Made by a program: the position numbers and the translations under genes
NCBI GenBank assembly: GCA_018398585.1
Contig: JAGTTD010000010.1
Location: 32,714,638 to 32,778,637, forward strand
Source of the DNA: Simmondsia chinensis
Lineage: Eukaryota > Streptophyta > Magnoliopsida > Caryophyllales > Simmondsiaceae
Direction: 5' to 3'
DNA: 64,000 nt
In this document: piece by piece, positions 23,497 through 32,800 of the stretch
How positions within the stretch are numbered: position 1 is the stretch's first letter
How the letters are laid out: every line of letters starts with the position of its first letter
Notes under the pieces: generated by a model
Databases searched by the model: none
What the model saw: only the letters and a program-made list of their open reading frames with translations
What the model was told of the DNA's origin: nothing

Positions 23497-23724
23497 TAGG
23501 CCCAGTGCCTCAAGAGCTCCCGCCTAAGCGGGGTCTAGGGGGTGAATGTACGCAGCCTTACCCCTTTAGGTTGTAACCCTGCTGAGAGGCTGTTTTTGAG
23601 GACCCCTAATCTTACAGGGTTAGCAATATGAATACTTCTCAGAAGGTCATCCATCCTGGTATTACTCTTGCTTAAATACGCTTAACTTCAGAGCTCTAAT
23701 GGGATCCAGTGCTTTAGTGCCCAG
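23497..23724 (-). mobile_element. 5S rRNA-headed SINE, near full length (copy 1)
   Basis: On the minus strand it opens with a diverged 5S rRNA sequence (ggatcccattagagctctg, gaagttaagcg, ccaggatggatgacc). It continues into a non-5S tail (ggggtcctcaaaaacagcc ... aaggctgcgtacattcacc ... gcgggagctcttgaggcact). This head-tail structure is shared with the copies at 29476 and 39145. The 5S head retains the internal pol III control region in recognisable form. A target duplication is not clear. Confidence 0.75.
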
Positions 23725-23831
23725 TAAATTAATCCTACTTGACGCATCTGTAGATGTAATTTAATTACTATAATTTAGTTAAATGATAAATAAATTGAAT
23801 TAAAATAATTAAAAGTACCTGAAACAGGACG

Positions 23832-23904
23832 GCGTCTGTAGCTCAGTGGATAGAGCGTCTGTTTCCGAAGCAGAAAGTCATAGGTTCGACCCCTACCTAA
23901 CGCG
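23832..23904 (+). tRNA. trnR-CCG: tRNA-Arg (anticodon CCG)
   Basis: A 73-nt cloverleaf can be drawn. The D arm is GCTC..GAGC, the anticodon stem TCTGT/GCAGA holds loop TTCCGAA (anticodon CCG), and the T loop is TTCGACC. Box A (TAGCTCAGTGG) and box B (GGTTCGACCCC) are intact, and a long T run from about 23918 ends pol III transcription. The acceptor stem has mismatches at positions 5 and 6, and the outer T-stem pair is A:C. It could therefore be a weakened gene or a pseudogene, though the promoter and anticodon arm are perfect. Confidence 0.8.
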
Positions 23905-24088
23905 TTTGAATTTTACTTCTTTTTTTTTTTTTTTTCCTCCCTCTTACGTGGGCTTGCAATAATAAAGGAAAATGTCACTATACAATGGGCCGCTGGGCTC
24001 ATCAAAGACCGTCGATGTAAAAAATATATTCAGCTTCTTTTTAAATTCATTTTCATTAAATTATATTAAATTTTAGTTAATCATGTTT

Positions 24089-24263
24089 GGGGCAGAGTAG
24101 TATCAGGATGGGTGACCTCCTGGAAAGTTCTCGTGTTGCCAACCCTATAAGGTTGGGGGTCTTCAGAAACAGTCACTCGGGAGGGTTATACCCTAAAGGG
24201 GTAAGGCTGCATACATCCACCCCTGACCCTGCTTAAACGGGAGCTCTTGAGGCACTAAGTCTG
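24089..24263 (+). mobile_element. 5S-headed SINE, 5' truncated (copy 2)
   Basis: Starts within the 5S part (gcagagtagtatcagg, atgggtgacctcctgg) and carries the full tail (aaggctgcatacatccaccc ... cgggagctcttgaggcacta), followed by ttattattgtttttg. It lies 190 bp from the tRNA gene and opposite in orientation to copy 1. Confidence 0.75.
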
Positions 24264-24383
24264 TTATTATTGTTTTTGTTTTTGTTATATTGAATTTGAG
24301 TTATTAAAAAAAAAAAAGGAAATCCTTGGCCACGTGTCAAAGTGCTCTTGGTCTAGATCCAAGTGAGTCATATATATATATAA

Positions 24384-24636
24384 GCGTGCGAAGGGCGAAT
24401 CTTGGCCCTTCGTTGTAATAGACGGCCAAAATTTATTGGATATTAAAAAAAATAATAATTTACGGCCAAGATTTGTTTAATATTAAAAAAAATAATTTTC
24501 TTTTCTTATCTTTTCTTTCTTTCTGTCCTATGAAGAGATATGTACTGTAAATTATTATTTTTTTCTTTTAATGTTCAAAAAATATTGGCCGGCCATTATA
24601 ATGGAGGGCCAGGATTCGTCCCTCTCAGGCTCGCAT
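24384..24636. mobile_element. Fold-back MITE with about 60-bp inverted arms
   Basis: The left arm (gcgtgcgaagggcgaatctt, ggcccttcgttgtaatag, acggccaaaat) is inverted in the right arm (atattggccggcc, attataatggagggccagg, attcgtccctc, ggctcgcat). The arms are about 75 percent alike. Both ends abut AT microsatellites. The 253-bp element is non-coding and would fold into a strong hairpin. Confidence 0.6.
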
Positions 24637-24679
24637 ACTCTCATAAGAATGCCATCTCATATATATATATATATATATG

Positions 24680-25006
24680 AAATGCTAAATTCATTCCTAC
24701 ATTGTACACTTCCAAATCAATTTTTATATAAGTGTTTAATTCTAAATTAGTTCTCATGTGTGTGTTCAATACTTTTCTTTCACCATTGAAAAATTAAATA
24801 CCAAAATTTTTTTTGGAGATATAGTTCAACACTTTTTTAATATTTGTAAAATGCTAAATTTATTCCTTTTTATTGTACAATTTTAAATTAATTCCCATAT
24901 GTATGTTCAATTCCAAATTAATTATTATACAATGTTTAATGCTTTTCTTTTATCATTAAAGGGTTAAATACCAAAAAAATTCTATGGGATATAGTTCAAT
25001 ACCATT
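24680..25006 (+). repeat. Two tandem units of about 169 bp
   Basis: The unit beginning aaatgctaaattcattcct (24680) recurs at 24849 as aaatgctaaatttattcct. The shared internal phrases run in the same order (ttgtaca, ttccaaatta, gtttaatgcttttctttta, ggttaaatacc, ggatatagttcaa). The copies are clearly diverged. No gene. Confidence 0.7.
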
Positions 25007-25143
25007 TTTTTTTTTTTATAATTATTTGACAATTTGATAATAAGATAAAATTGTTCAAAATTTTAAAATATGCTTTCCTCCTCCTCTTTACCTCCAAATT
25101 GGAGGGAAAAGAAATTGAGTAATGAGGGGCAAGGGGTTAAAAC

Positions 25144-25591
25144 TAGGGGTGTAAATGAGCCGAGTCGGCTTGCAAGCAGTTGCGAGCCCGCTCGCCAAAA
25201 AGTTTGGAAGGTTCAACTCGAGCTGGCTTGTTTAGCTTACCAAGGGAAGCCCGAGCCTAATGAAACTCGAGCTCGTAGGCCCATGAGCCCAAACGACACT
25301 TTCGTAGTATAATATATTTGTTTAAATATGTCCAATGAAGCCAAATTTGAGTCTAAATAAACCGAAATCGAGTTTAACAAGCCCAAAACAAGCCTAGATT
25401 GAGCTTAAATGAGCCGAAATATTGCAAATTTAATTTGAAATTTGCTGAGCTTAGATTAAGTTGAGCCAAGCTCGAGCTTCGACTTTCCAAGCTCAGCTAG
25501 CTTTGAGCCGAGCCCGAGCTGAGCTTAATGCAAACAAGCCAAGCCATAAGCTCGGTAAGCTCGGGCTCAGCTCAGCTCAGTTACACCCCTA
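25144..25591. mobile_element. Nonautonomous hAT element with perfect 8-bp TSD
   Basis: The termini TAGGGGTGTAA and TTACACCCCTA are perfect inverted repeats. The flanks GTTAAAAC (25136-25143 and 25592-25599) are an exact 8-bp target duplication, the hallmark of hAT insertion. The 448-bp interior is full of GAGCTCG-type subterminal motifs and encodes nothing. It is the best evidence in the window that the common GAGCTCG-rich repeats are hAT elements. Confidence 0.88.
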
Positions 25592-25685
25592 GTTAAAACT
25601 TACACCTCATTATCCTCCATTATTCCTCGAATAAACTTACCAATCAGAGATAAATATTTACTCCGATTACCTTTATCTATCTTGA

Positions 25686-25797
25686 GGCACCGGAAAACAG
25701 CTTCTCTTTAGATTAACACATTGAAGGAGGAAGGCTGCGTGCATTTGCCCCCACCAGACCCTGTGTAGATGGGAGCTCTTGAGGCATTGGGTATATT
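25686..25797 (+). repeat. 5S-SINE tail fragment (copy 3)
   Basis: Carries only the tail: accggaaaacagcttctc, gaaggctgcgtgcatttg, gggagctcttgaggcattgg, then gtatattccttttt. The end is almost identical to that of the copy at 39145-39371. Confidence 0.65.
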
Positions 25798-26333
25798 CCT
25801 TTTTACCCTATTGTCAAGGAGGAGTTAATGGGGTCAATCAAAAATCTTGTATCTCCTTAATGCTCATTAGTAACTCCATTAATTCAATTCTACGTTGAGA
25901 CGCTCTAAATTCTCTGATCTCATATGCTCCTAAATCCCTTTGACTGCCACCCTAACTGTTGCCTTATTTTATTCATGATAAACGTGGGACACTCGTAAAT
26001 CACTATATTTTGCCAGCCAAAACCAAATATCTTCTATGATCGATCTAATTTACCAGGGGAAAGAAAATTTTTTGCTGATAACTTTCACAACCATTGGATT
26101 CTCTGCCTTCACATGGATACATCTAGCCTTGACATTTTCATACATTCATTGATCGTAGATGTTAATCTACCGAGGACAATTTGACGATTTGCATTAATTT
26201 TGAAAAATTAAAAACTAGAAAGACAAGAACATAATAATGCAAGTTAATGACCGTTGGGGAAAACTAGGCAAGGTGTAAATGGAGGGAGGTAAAAGAAGTC
26301 ACGGGACGGGCATTACAAACTGTAAAAGAAATC
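25798..26333. other. Intergenic DNA without genes
   Basis: No coding, RNA or repeat structure is recognised apart from general AT-richness. Confidence 0.35.
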
Positions 26334-27083
26334 ACAATTAATCTAAAAGTAACCCAATTATATATCAATATATTAAAAAATAATCCAACTCTATTTTTTA
26401 ACCAAAACATAACCCAACTTTAACTTTTCTACCAAAAAAATAACCAAACTATAAAATTAATCGAAAAATGACCCATCTCTAAAAATTTGATTTAAAAAAT
26501 AATAAATTGTGATGCTCCGATAATATATTTTTTTCTATGTATTTTGGTTTGACTTGTTTTCTGTAGGTGGTCTTATTTAGTAAAAGAACTGAGCGAGTAC
26601 ATAGATGCGGCTCGGTTAGATAAATGATACTAATATTGAACTGGTCTCATTTAGTTAACGCGCCGAGCCAAGCCGAGCCGAGCAAGCTGTGGTTCGGCTC
26701 ATTTGCAGCCCTAGTTCTCTGGTTATATTTCTTGGTTGGTTTACTTGTTCTTTGCCCCGGAATGTTGCCTTTTTGTGGGGTTGTACTCAATTATTGGAAA
26801 AACTTATTTTTAGTTTGGTTAGGTGAGAAAAGAAATCAAGCCAAACCAAAAATACATAGAAGAAAAATATATTGTCATAGCATCATACCACACGCCATGC
26901 TTAGCCATCAATTCAGTATTTTTTAAAATTAATTTTAGAGTTTGGTTATTTTTTGTACAAAAGTTAGAGATGAGTTATTTTTTGGTAGAAAATTTAGACT
27001 TTGATTATTTTTTGGTTAAAAAATAGAGTTGGGTTATTTTTTGGTATATTGATATATAGTTGGGTTATTTTTAGATTAATTGT
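26334..27083. mobile_element. Fold-back element with 165-bp inverted arms
   Basis: The left arm starts acaattaatctaaaagtaac and the right arm ends in its inverse, ttatttttagattaattgt. Both arms contain several repeats of about 30 bp built on 'taacccaact...ttaacc' and its complement. The 400-bp centre contains an unrelated ORF with no known domain. No transposase is present. Confidence 0.65.
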
Positions 27084-27485
27084 TGGCAAAAAAAAAACAA
27101 CGCTTTTGACTGCATGCTTTCCTAGGGAGGACTTGTGTTCTGCTACTACTCCTATGAAAACAAAAGCCAAACGATGTCCGAATGGCAGCGGGGCGGGACG
27201 AGTACAGGGATACTAACACCATACCCATATCTATCATTCAAACGCATACCCGTATGAGTTATGGTATGAAATGGATACTGTTATACTATATATATAGGTG
27301 TTCATGATAACATATATATGGGCCTGATCTTGTAGTTATATATAAGCTTGTATTTATCTATTATAGATATACGAGAGAGCACCTCAATTGTTGGGTTGCT
27401 CACTATTTTACAGATACCCAGCCCGCCCCAGCAGGTACGAATCTAATACTCATACCCGCTCCACCACCCATGCGTATCCATTACC
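27084..27485. repeat. Degenerate GGGTACGGG-type repeat
   Basis: Bases from about 27188 contain scattered 'ggcggggcgggacgag', 'catacccgt' and 'tacccagcccgcccc' words like those of the element at 27486. It looks like an older, broken copy of that family. Confidence 0.4.
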
Positions 27486-28279
27486 TAGGGATGACAACGA
27501 AGCAGGATAGGTACGGGGGTGCCTTCTCCATACCCGTCTTCTCCACCTAAATCCACGCTATAAAATGGATATCCATACCCGCCTCGTTATCCGCAAGTAT
27601 CCAACGGGTATCCATTACACGTCATAATATGAGTATAAAATGATTATTCATACTGACCCTTATTAATTATTTAATACTACTCTTAAAGATTCAATTATAT
27701 TTTTATAGCATTAGTAATTAAATTAAGTAATTGAATTCAAAGTTATATCTTTTAATTTGAAAGTTAATTATATAAAAAATGAAGCGGATATGGTGGATAT
27801 AAAGCGGGGCAGAGCACGTATGGAGCCGGGGAGCAGTACAACATTATACCCATAGCTGCCCACAACCTTGGTGGGTATGGAGCGGGTATATAACCATCTC
27901 ATACCCGCTACTCGTCTCATATATACCCATATCCGCTCCAAACGATAAGGGTACCCATAGATAATGAGTTTTACTCGTCTTCTATCCCACCTTTACCCTT
28001 CCCATTTTGGTGTAATCAATAGTTATATAAAATTATTTTGTAATATAATTATATTTTGGATACGAGGTTGGTCTGGGGTGGGTATTGGCGGGGCAGGGTG
28101 CGGCATGGCACAACCAGTACGAGATAGATATAATATTATACCTGTACCTGCCCAACACTCGTGACAGATATTTACTTTTGTACCCTAATCATACCTGCTA
28201 TTCATCTCACTAGCACCCATTCCTGCCCCAAATATGGTTGATACCCCCACGGATTTTATTTGCGCCATTACCATCCTTA
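27486..28279. mobile_element. hAT-like nonautonomous element (TAGGGATGACAACG ends)
   Basis: It starts TAGGGATGACAACGAAGC and ends with an imperfect inverse (gcgccattaccatcctta). The interior is rich in 'tacccgctcc' and 'gcggggcag' words, a pattern common in plant hAT relatives. The 8-bp flanks do not match. No ORF of note. Confidence 0.5.
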
Positions 28280-28649
28280 ACCAATAACTAATTTGACTCT
28301 TGATACGTTATCTTATCTTGATTCTAGACTATATAATCATTACCTTATAAATCCTAATTTATTCCAAGTCCAAAAATCAAATCATAATCCAATTAAATAA
28401 TTATACCTTACAGATTTTCTAACATATGTCCCAGGGGCACATATTAAGAAACATTTATTGCACTTGTATTTATTAAATTTTTACTAAATTATCCAAATAC
28501 TAAAAAGAAAATATATTATTATTTTTATATGGACTAATAAAATATAAGAATATAATGCAATAAATATTTTTGGCACATGTTAGAAAAATCGTATATCTTA
28601 TCCAAGTATCAATAAATCATATCATTTCCTTTCCCATTATTAATTTCTA
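28280..28649. other. AT-rich spacer
   Basis: No feature recognised. Confidence 0.35.
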
Positions 28650-29119
28650 GGAAAATTATCACCTAATACCTAATATTTGATCATTTATCATCTAAGTTAG
28701 CATGGCATTTCAATATGTATACAACAAGGTATTTTAAGGTTTTTCATCACCTAGGTACTCTACGTTAGAATTTGGTAAATTTTTATAAGAATTTGATCAA
28801 TTATACAAAAAAATGTTTGTATAATGATTGCAAAGATATATACAAGCCATGTCAATATTTTAATAAAAAATTTAACAAATTGCCATAAAATATTCATCAA
28901 AAATTGATGAAAACTACCTAAATATCACAATCATGTAGTCATTTTTGCATTTTTCGGCAGAACATCATCCAATTTTAATGAAGATGTTAATATATTATCG
29001 AGATCATGTTTAATTTTACTAATTTCCAATAAAACTCTATCAAATTTTGAGGAAAGAGTATTTGATTGATAAAATTTTAAAACTTCATAATCTTTAAGCG
29101 ATAAAATATTTTAGACTGA
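28650..29119. repeat. GGAAAATTAT-type TIR repeat, copy 3, 3' truncated
   Basis: Starts GGAAAATTATCACCTAA and follows the interior of the copy at 11556 (ggtactctacgttagaattt, gacaatg/aatatatacaagcc, cgataaaatattttag), but the right terminus is missing. From 29120 to 29345 follows a short hairpin-like segment (ttgtttggttggcag ... gacaaccaaacg). Confidence 0.55.
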
Positions 29120-29475
29120 AAGACCTCGTTTGATATATAGGAAGTAAACATGGAAAATAAAAATTCATGGAAAGCATGAATTTTGGCTCTTGTTTGGTTG
29201 GCAGTAAGTAGACAAAATGGAGGAAGTTCCTTCAAAACGTGGGAATAACTTACTTGCCCCCCCAAGTAAGTTTTAATTCCCTCACTTTTAACTAGTTTTA
29301 CAAGGAAGTTCTATTTCTGGTCATGACAACCAAACGTTTTTTTACCTACTGTATGGGAAGTTGACACAAGTATTCAGTTCTCAAAAAATATCTTTCCGTA
29401 AGAATTTAATTCATATGGCAACTAACTAAGGCCAAAGTGTCTCATCATATATATTAATAATAAAATATTCAAATT

Positions 29476-29723
29476 GCAACATTCCTAATGCCCCAAGGGC
29501 TCCCGCTTAAGTAGGGTCTCGGGGGTGGATGTACGCGGCCTTCCCCCTTCAGGGTGCTACCCTAAAGAGAGACTGTTTTCAAGAAACCCCAACCTGAGGG
29601 GTGCAGTGCAACACAAGGACTTCCAACGAGGTCACCCATCTTGGTACTACTCTTGCTCAAGCACGCTTAACTTTGAAGTTCTAATGAGATCCAATACTTG
29701 CGTGTTAGATACCCTCTTAGGTG
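29476..29723 (-). mobile_element. 5S rRNA-headed SINE, full length with TSD (copy 4)
   Basis: Flanked by ATAAAATATTCAAATT (29460-29475) and ATAAAATATTCCAATT (29724-29739), matching at 15 of 16 positions. On the minus strand the 248-bp body begins with a complete, diverged 5S rRNA (ggatctcattagaacttc, aaagttaagcgtgcttg, gtaccaagatgggtgacc, ttgtgttgca). It then passes into the tail (caggttggggtttcttg, aaaacagtctctctttag, gccgcgtacatccaccc, gcgggagcccttggggc). The 5S internal promoter region is well kept. It ends about 150 bp before the ATG of the DUF3119 gene. The TSD proves retroposition as one unit. Confidence 0.88.
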
Positions 29724-29871
29724 ATAAAATATTCCAATTAATTTTCCTAATTTCTAATGTGGTCGAGACCATATTATCCAACAAAAACCCAACACCTAAA
29801 AATTTGGGGTCCATATAAAATGGGTGGGCATAACAGTAAATTAGTTGTAACTCAAGAAAGAAATCTTGAAA

Positions 29872-32800
29872 ATGGCGAGTGCTCTCTTGTCTTCTCAACT
29901 CTACCAGCTTCCCCAGTGTATGAATTTGCGCTTTGCTTCTCTCATTCTAATTTTAAAATCTTGTCTTTCATTATTTATTTATACTTTTCAACTTGATGGT
30001 TTTGCTAGCAGGAGAGGAGAGAGATGTTGAGAACTCCACGTATAAGTCTATGTAGTAGAATTTCACATTAAAGTTGTGAGAGTGAAGTGATCAATTTATA
30101 AGTGTAGTGTGTTACTCTATCTATTGCCAATTGGTTTTAGGACGAAATTTCGTTTGGGCTTATATGTGGACCTCGTATGTTCCAACTTCGTGAGTCGGGC
30201 ATAAAAGGCTCGGTAGAAATTTAACAAGAGAAGCACCCCGATTCTAGTTTGCATGTCTGTTATTGTTAGTACTTGACTTGAGAAGTGTATGTTTGCATTG
30301 AAGATGTGTGTTTTCATTTGACCTGAGTAGGGTTCTTCTTAGGGTCTAGAGGCTCTTTGGAAACAATCTCCCCATAGGGTAACACCTTGTCAAGGTATAC
30401 ATGCGTACCTCTCACCCTGCTCAGACCTTACCCTGGTGGGAGCCTATTTGAGGGAGGGACTGGGTTGTTGTTGATTTCGCTATTAGCTTGTGTAATTTGA
30501 TGTGCCCAGTTCATGATTGCTTCTGTGCTTTGGGTGGAGACTATTTTTGGGAATTTCAGGAGTGTTCACTTTGTGGGAATATTATCAAGGAACCAACTGT
30601 CCCAAAAGCTTAAGCTGATGGGTGAAGACCTAGGAATGATTTTATACTCTAACATATCCCCTCACACGAATGCCATAGGCCCACCTCAATACCTTATGCT
30701 TAAATTATTTTTAATATTGAAAGTGGGGGCTGTTGAGATTCGAACTCATGACCTCTAGGTTACCAAGGCTCTGACACTATGTCAAGGAACCAACTGTCCC
30801 AAAAGCTTAAGCTGATGGGTGAAGGCGCAGGAGTAATTTATACTCTAACAAATATAAAAATATTCAAACCCTGTTTTCTACAAAATAAAATTAGAAAATA
30901 TCCAGTTTTCCAATTTTTTTTTAAATTATAGCTTTGGATTTTTCCAAGTTTCTTTTCCATATTTTAAATTATTTTCTTTTTGTAGTTTTTGGTTTGAACA
31001 AACTGAATAAATTTTCAGAATGGGTTTTTTCTTTCAATGAAACTAAAAACAAAAAGCAAGAAAAAATATTCTCAAAATATTTCTTTTAGTTTCTAAAAGC
31101 CAAAAATTGCAAATAGGAAATAATACGGAACATGCTCAAAGTTACTTGGGAAGGGTTTTTCAAAACATTTGCCCTTGGAAAGAAAAACTATGCAGAGATG
31201 ATCTTCTCTAGCTTTTTCTTTTTTTAATTGAAGGCTTATAGCCCTATAAGACTACTGGACTTCTTGTAATCTTTATCGTAGCTCAACAATCAATGTGGTT
31301 GTCTTGAATTTGGTACCTCATATTTGTCTCCAATGACAATGGAAAATTAGGAGAAGAGCTTCATTATTGTTCATTAGTGAAATAGATTATAATAGTCCTA
31401 GATAGTTTGACTCACATTGGTGGGAGAGAGAGAGAGAGAGTTATGTTAAATCGTTTATGAAATTTGGCCCTTGTCAAAGCAGTAAGACCTTTCTCTTTTG
31501 GGCTTAAATGACACCACCTCTCGTGTTAATTGGTTAGTTCTTGTCGTTTCAATTGGTATTAGAGCGAACTCATTTTTTCTCTGGAATCCTAGTCTCTTCC
31601 TGGTGTGCGGATCATGTTGGGACTTATCATGAATGCTTAAGAGGAAATTAAACTTAGGATTTCATGTCCTGAGTAGGAGTGTAAATAAAACCAAATGTTT
31701 AATGACTTATTCATGTTTGAAATAGATTATGGCTCGTTCGTGTTTGTTTTGGGAGCTTGATAACTTATTGAGCTGAACTCGAGTACTCTCGATAAGCTTA
31801 ATGAGCCGAGCTGAAAAGTAGGGTGCTTGACTCGCTAACATTTCTCAATCATTTTCATAAGGACTTAAAAGCTGATTAAGGGCTTTGTTAACAGCTAAAT
31901 AGTTACTCTAATTATTCGGCTCGATTGTAGCTCGACTAGATAGCAAGCTTAGTTCGATTATAAATTCGACTTGGTGAGTCGAGCCAAGTATTGAACACAC
32001 TAAGCCTTACCGAGTTCGAGTTTAGATAAAAAGGTGTTCGGCTCTACTCAGCTCGTTTGCTCCTTAACCCAGGGGACTCAACATTGTCCTAAGGGCCCAA
32101 ATCTCAACATAAGTACTAAACCAGTCTCTCCCTGGACCAATTAATGACAAACTATCTTGGAATTGTGCCTGAATGGTGGAAGCCAAGTCTAGTTTTTTTT
32201 ATCTTTGGAGGACTTCGTTTGGAGTTTGATTGTGTTTTGTTTGTGCAGATAGAGAAGTGGGTGGAAGTGGAACTTTAACCAAATTCAACCCTTTATCCTA
32301 TGGCAAATTAATGTGCCCCTGCAGTTCCATTGGAAAATGTACTAATCGGAGTCGCAGGAGCCATCTTGTTGTCACATCATTGGTGAAGAAATCACTGTTC
32401 TTCTACACTAATTTATGTCATACATAGTCTTGCTTACTTTTAGAGGCTGCATTATGGTCTAAAAATTGGCAAGAGATGCGGTTTGCATTTCCATCACCTT
32501 GTTTGGTGTTGTTTTTTATTTGTAGTTTTTGGTTTCTTAGAAACGGAAAACCATATTCCAGAAACTATTTTTTCTGGTTTTTAGTTTTTTTGTTTTCAGT
32601 CTTTCCTGGTTTGATTGGAAACTAAAAATAGAAAACTAAGGCTTGTACGGTATCATTTTTTCTTTGCTGTTTTTTTGGCTTATTAGAAACTACAAATGGT
32701 ACACTATAGTAACTGAACTGGGATCATCTCTTGTAGCTTGGGAGGAAAGTGAAGAGAGAAACAGTGATACCTGACCCAGATTATCAAATTCCAGTTGTCT

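Noticed and set aside
32230..32427. ORF read through beyond 32382 as a separate small gene
   Set aside because: It has no ATG start at its beginning; the preceding pyrimidine tract and cag, and the in-phase donor at 32383, fit it better as exon 2 of the DUF3119 gene.
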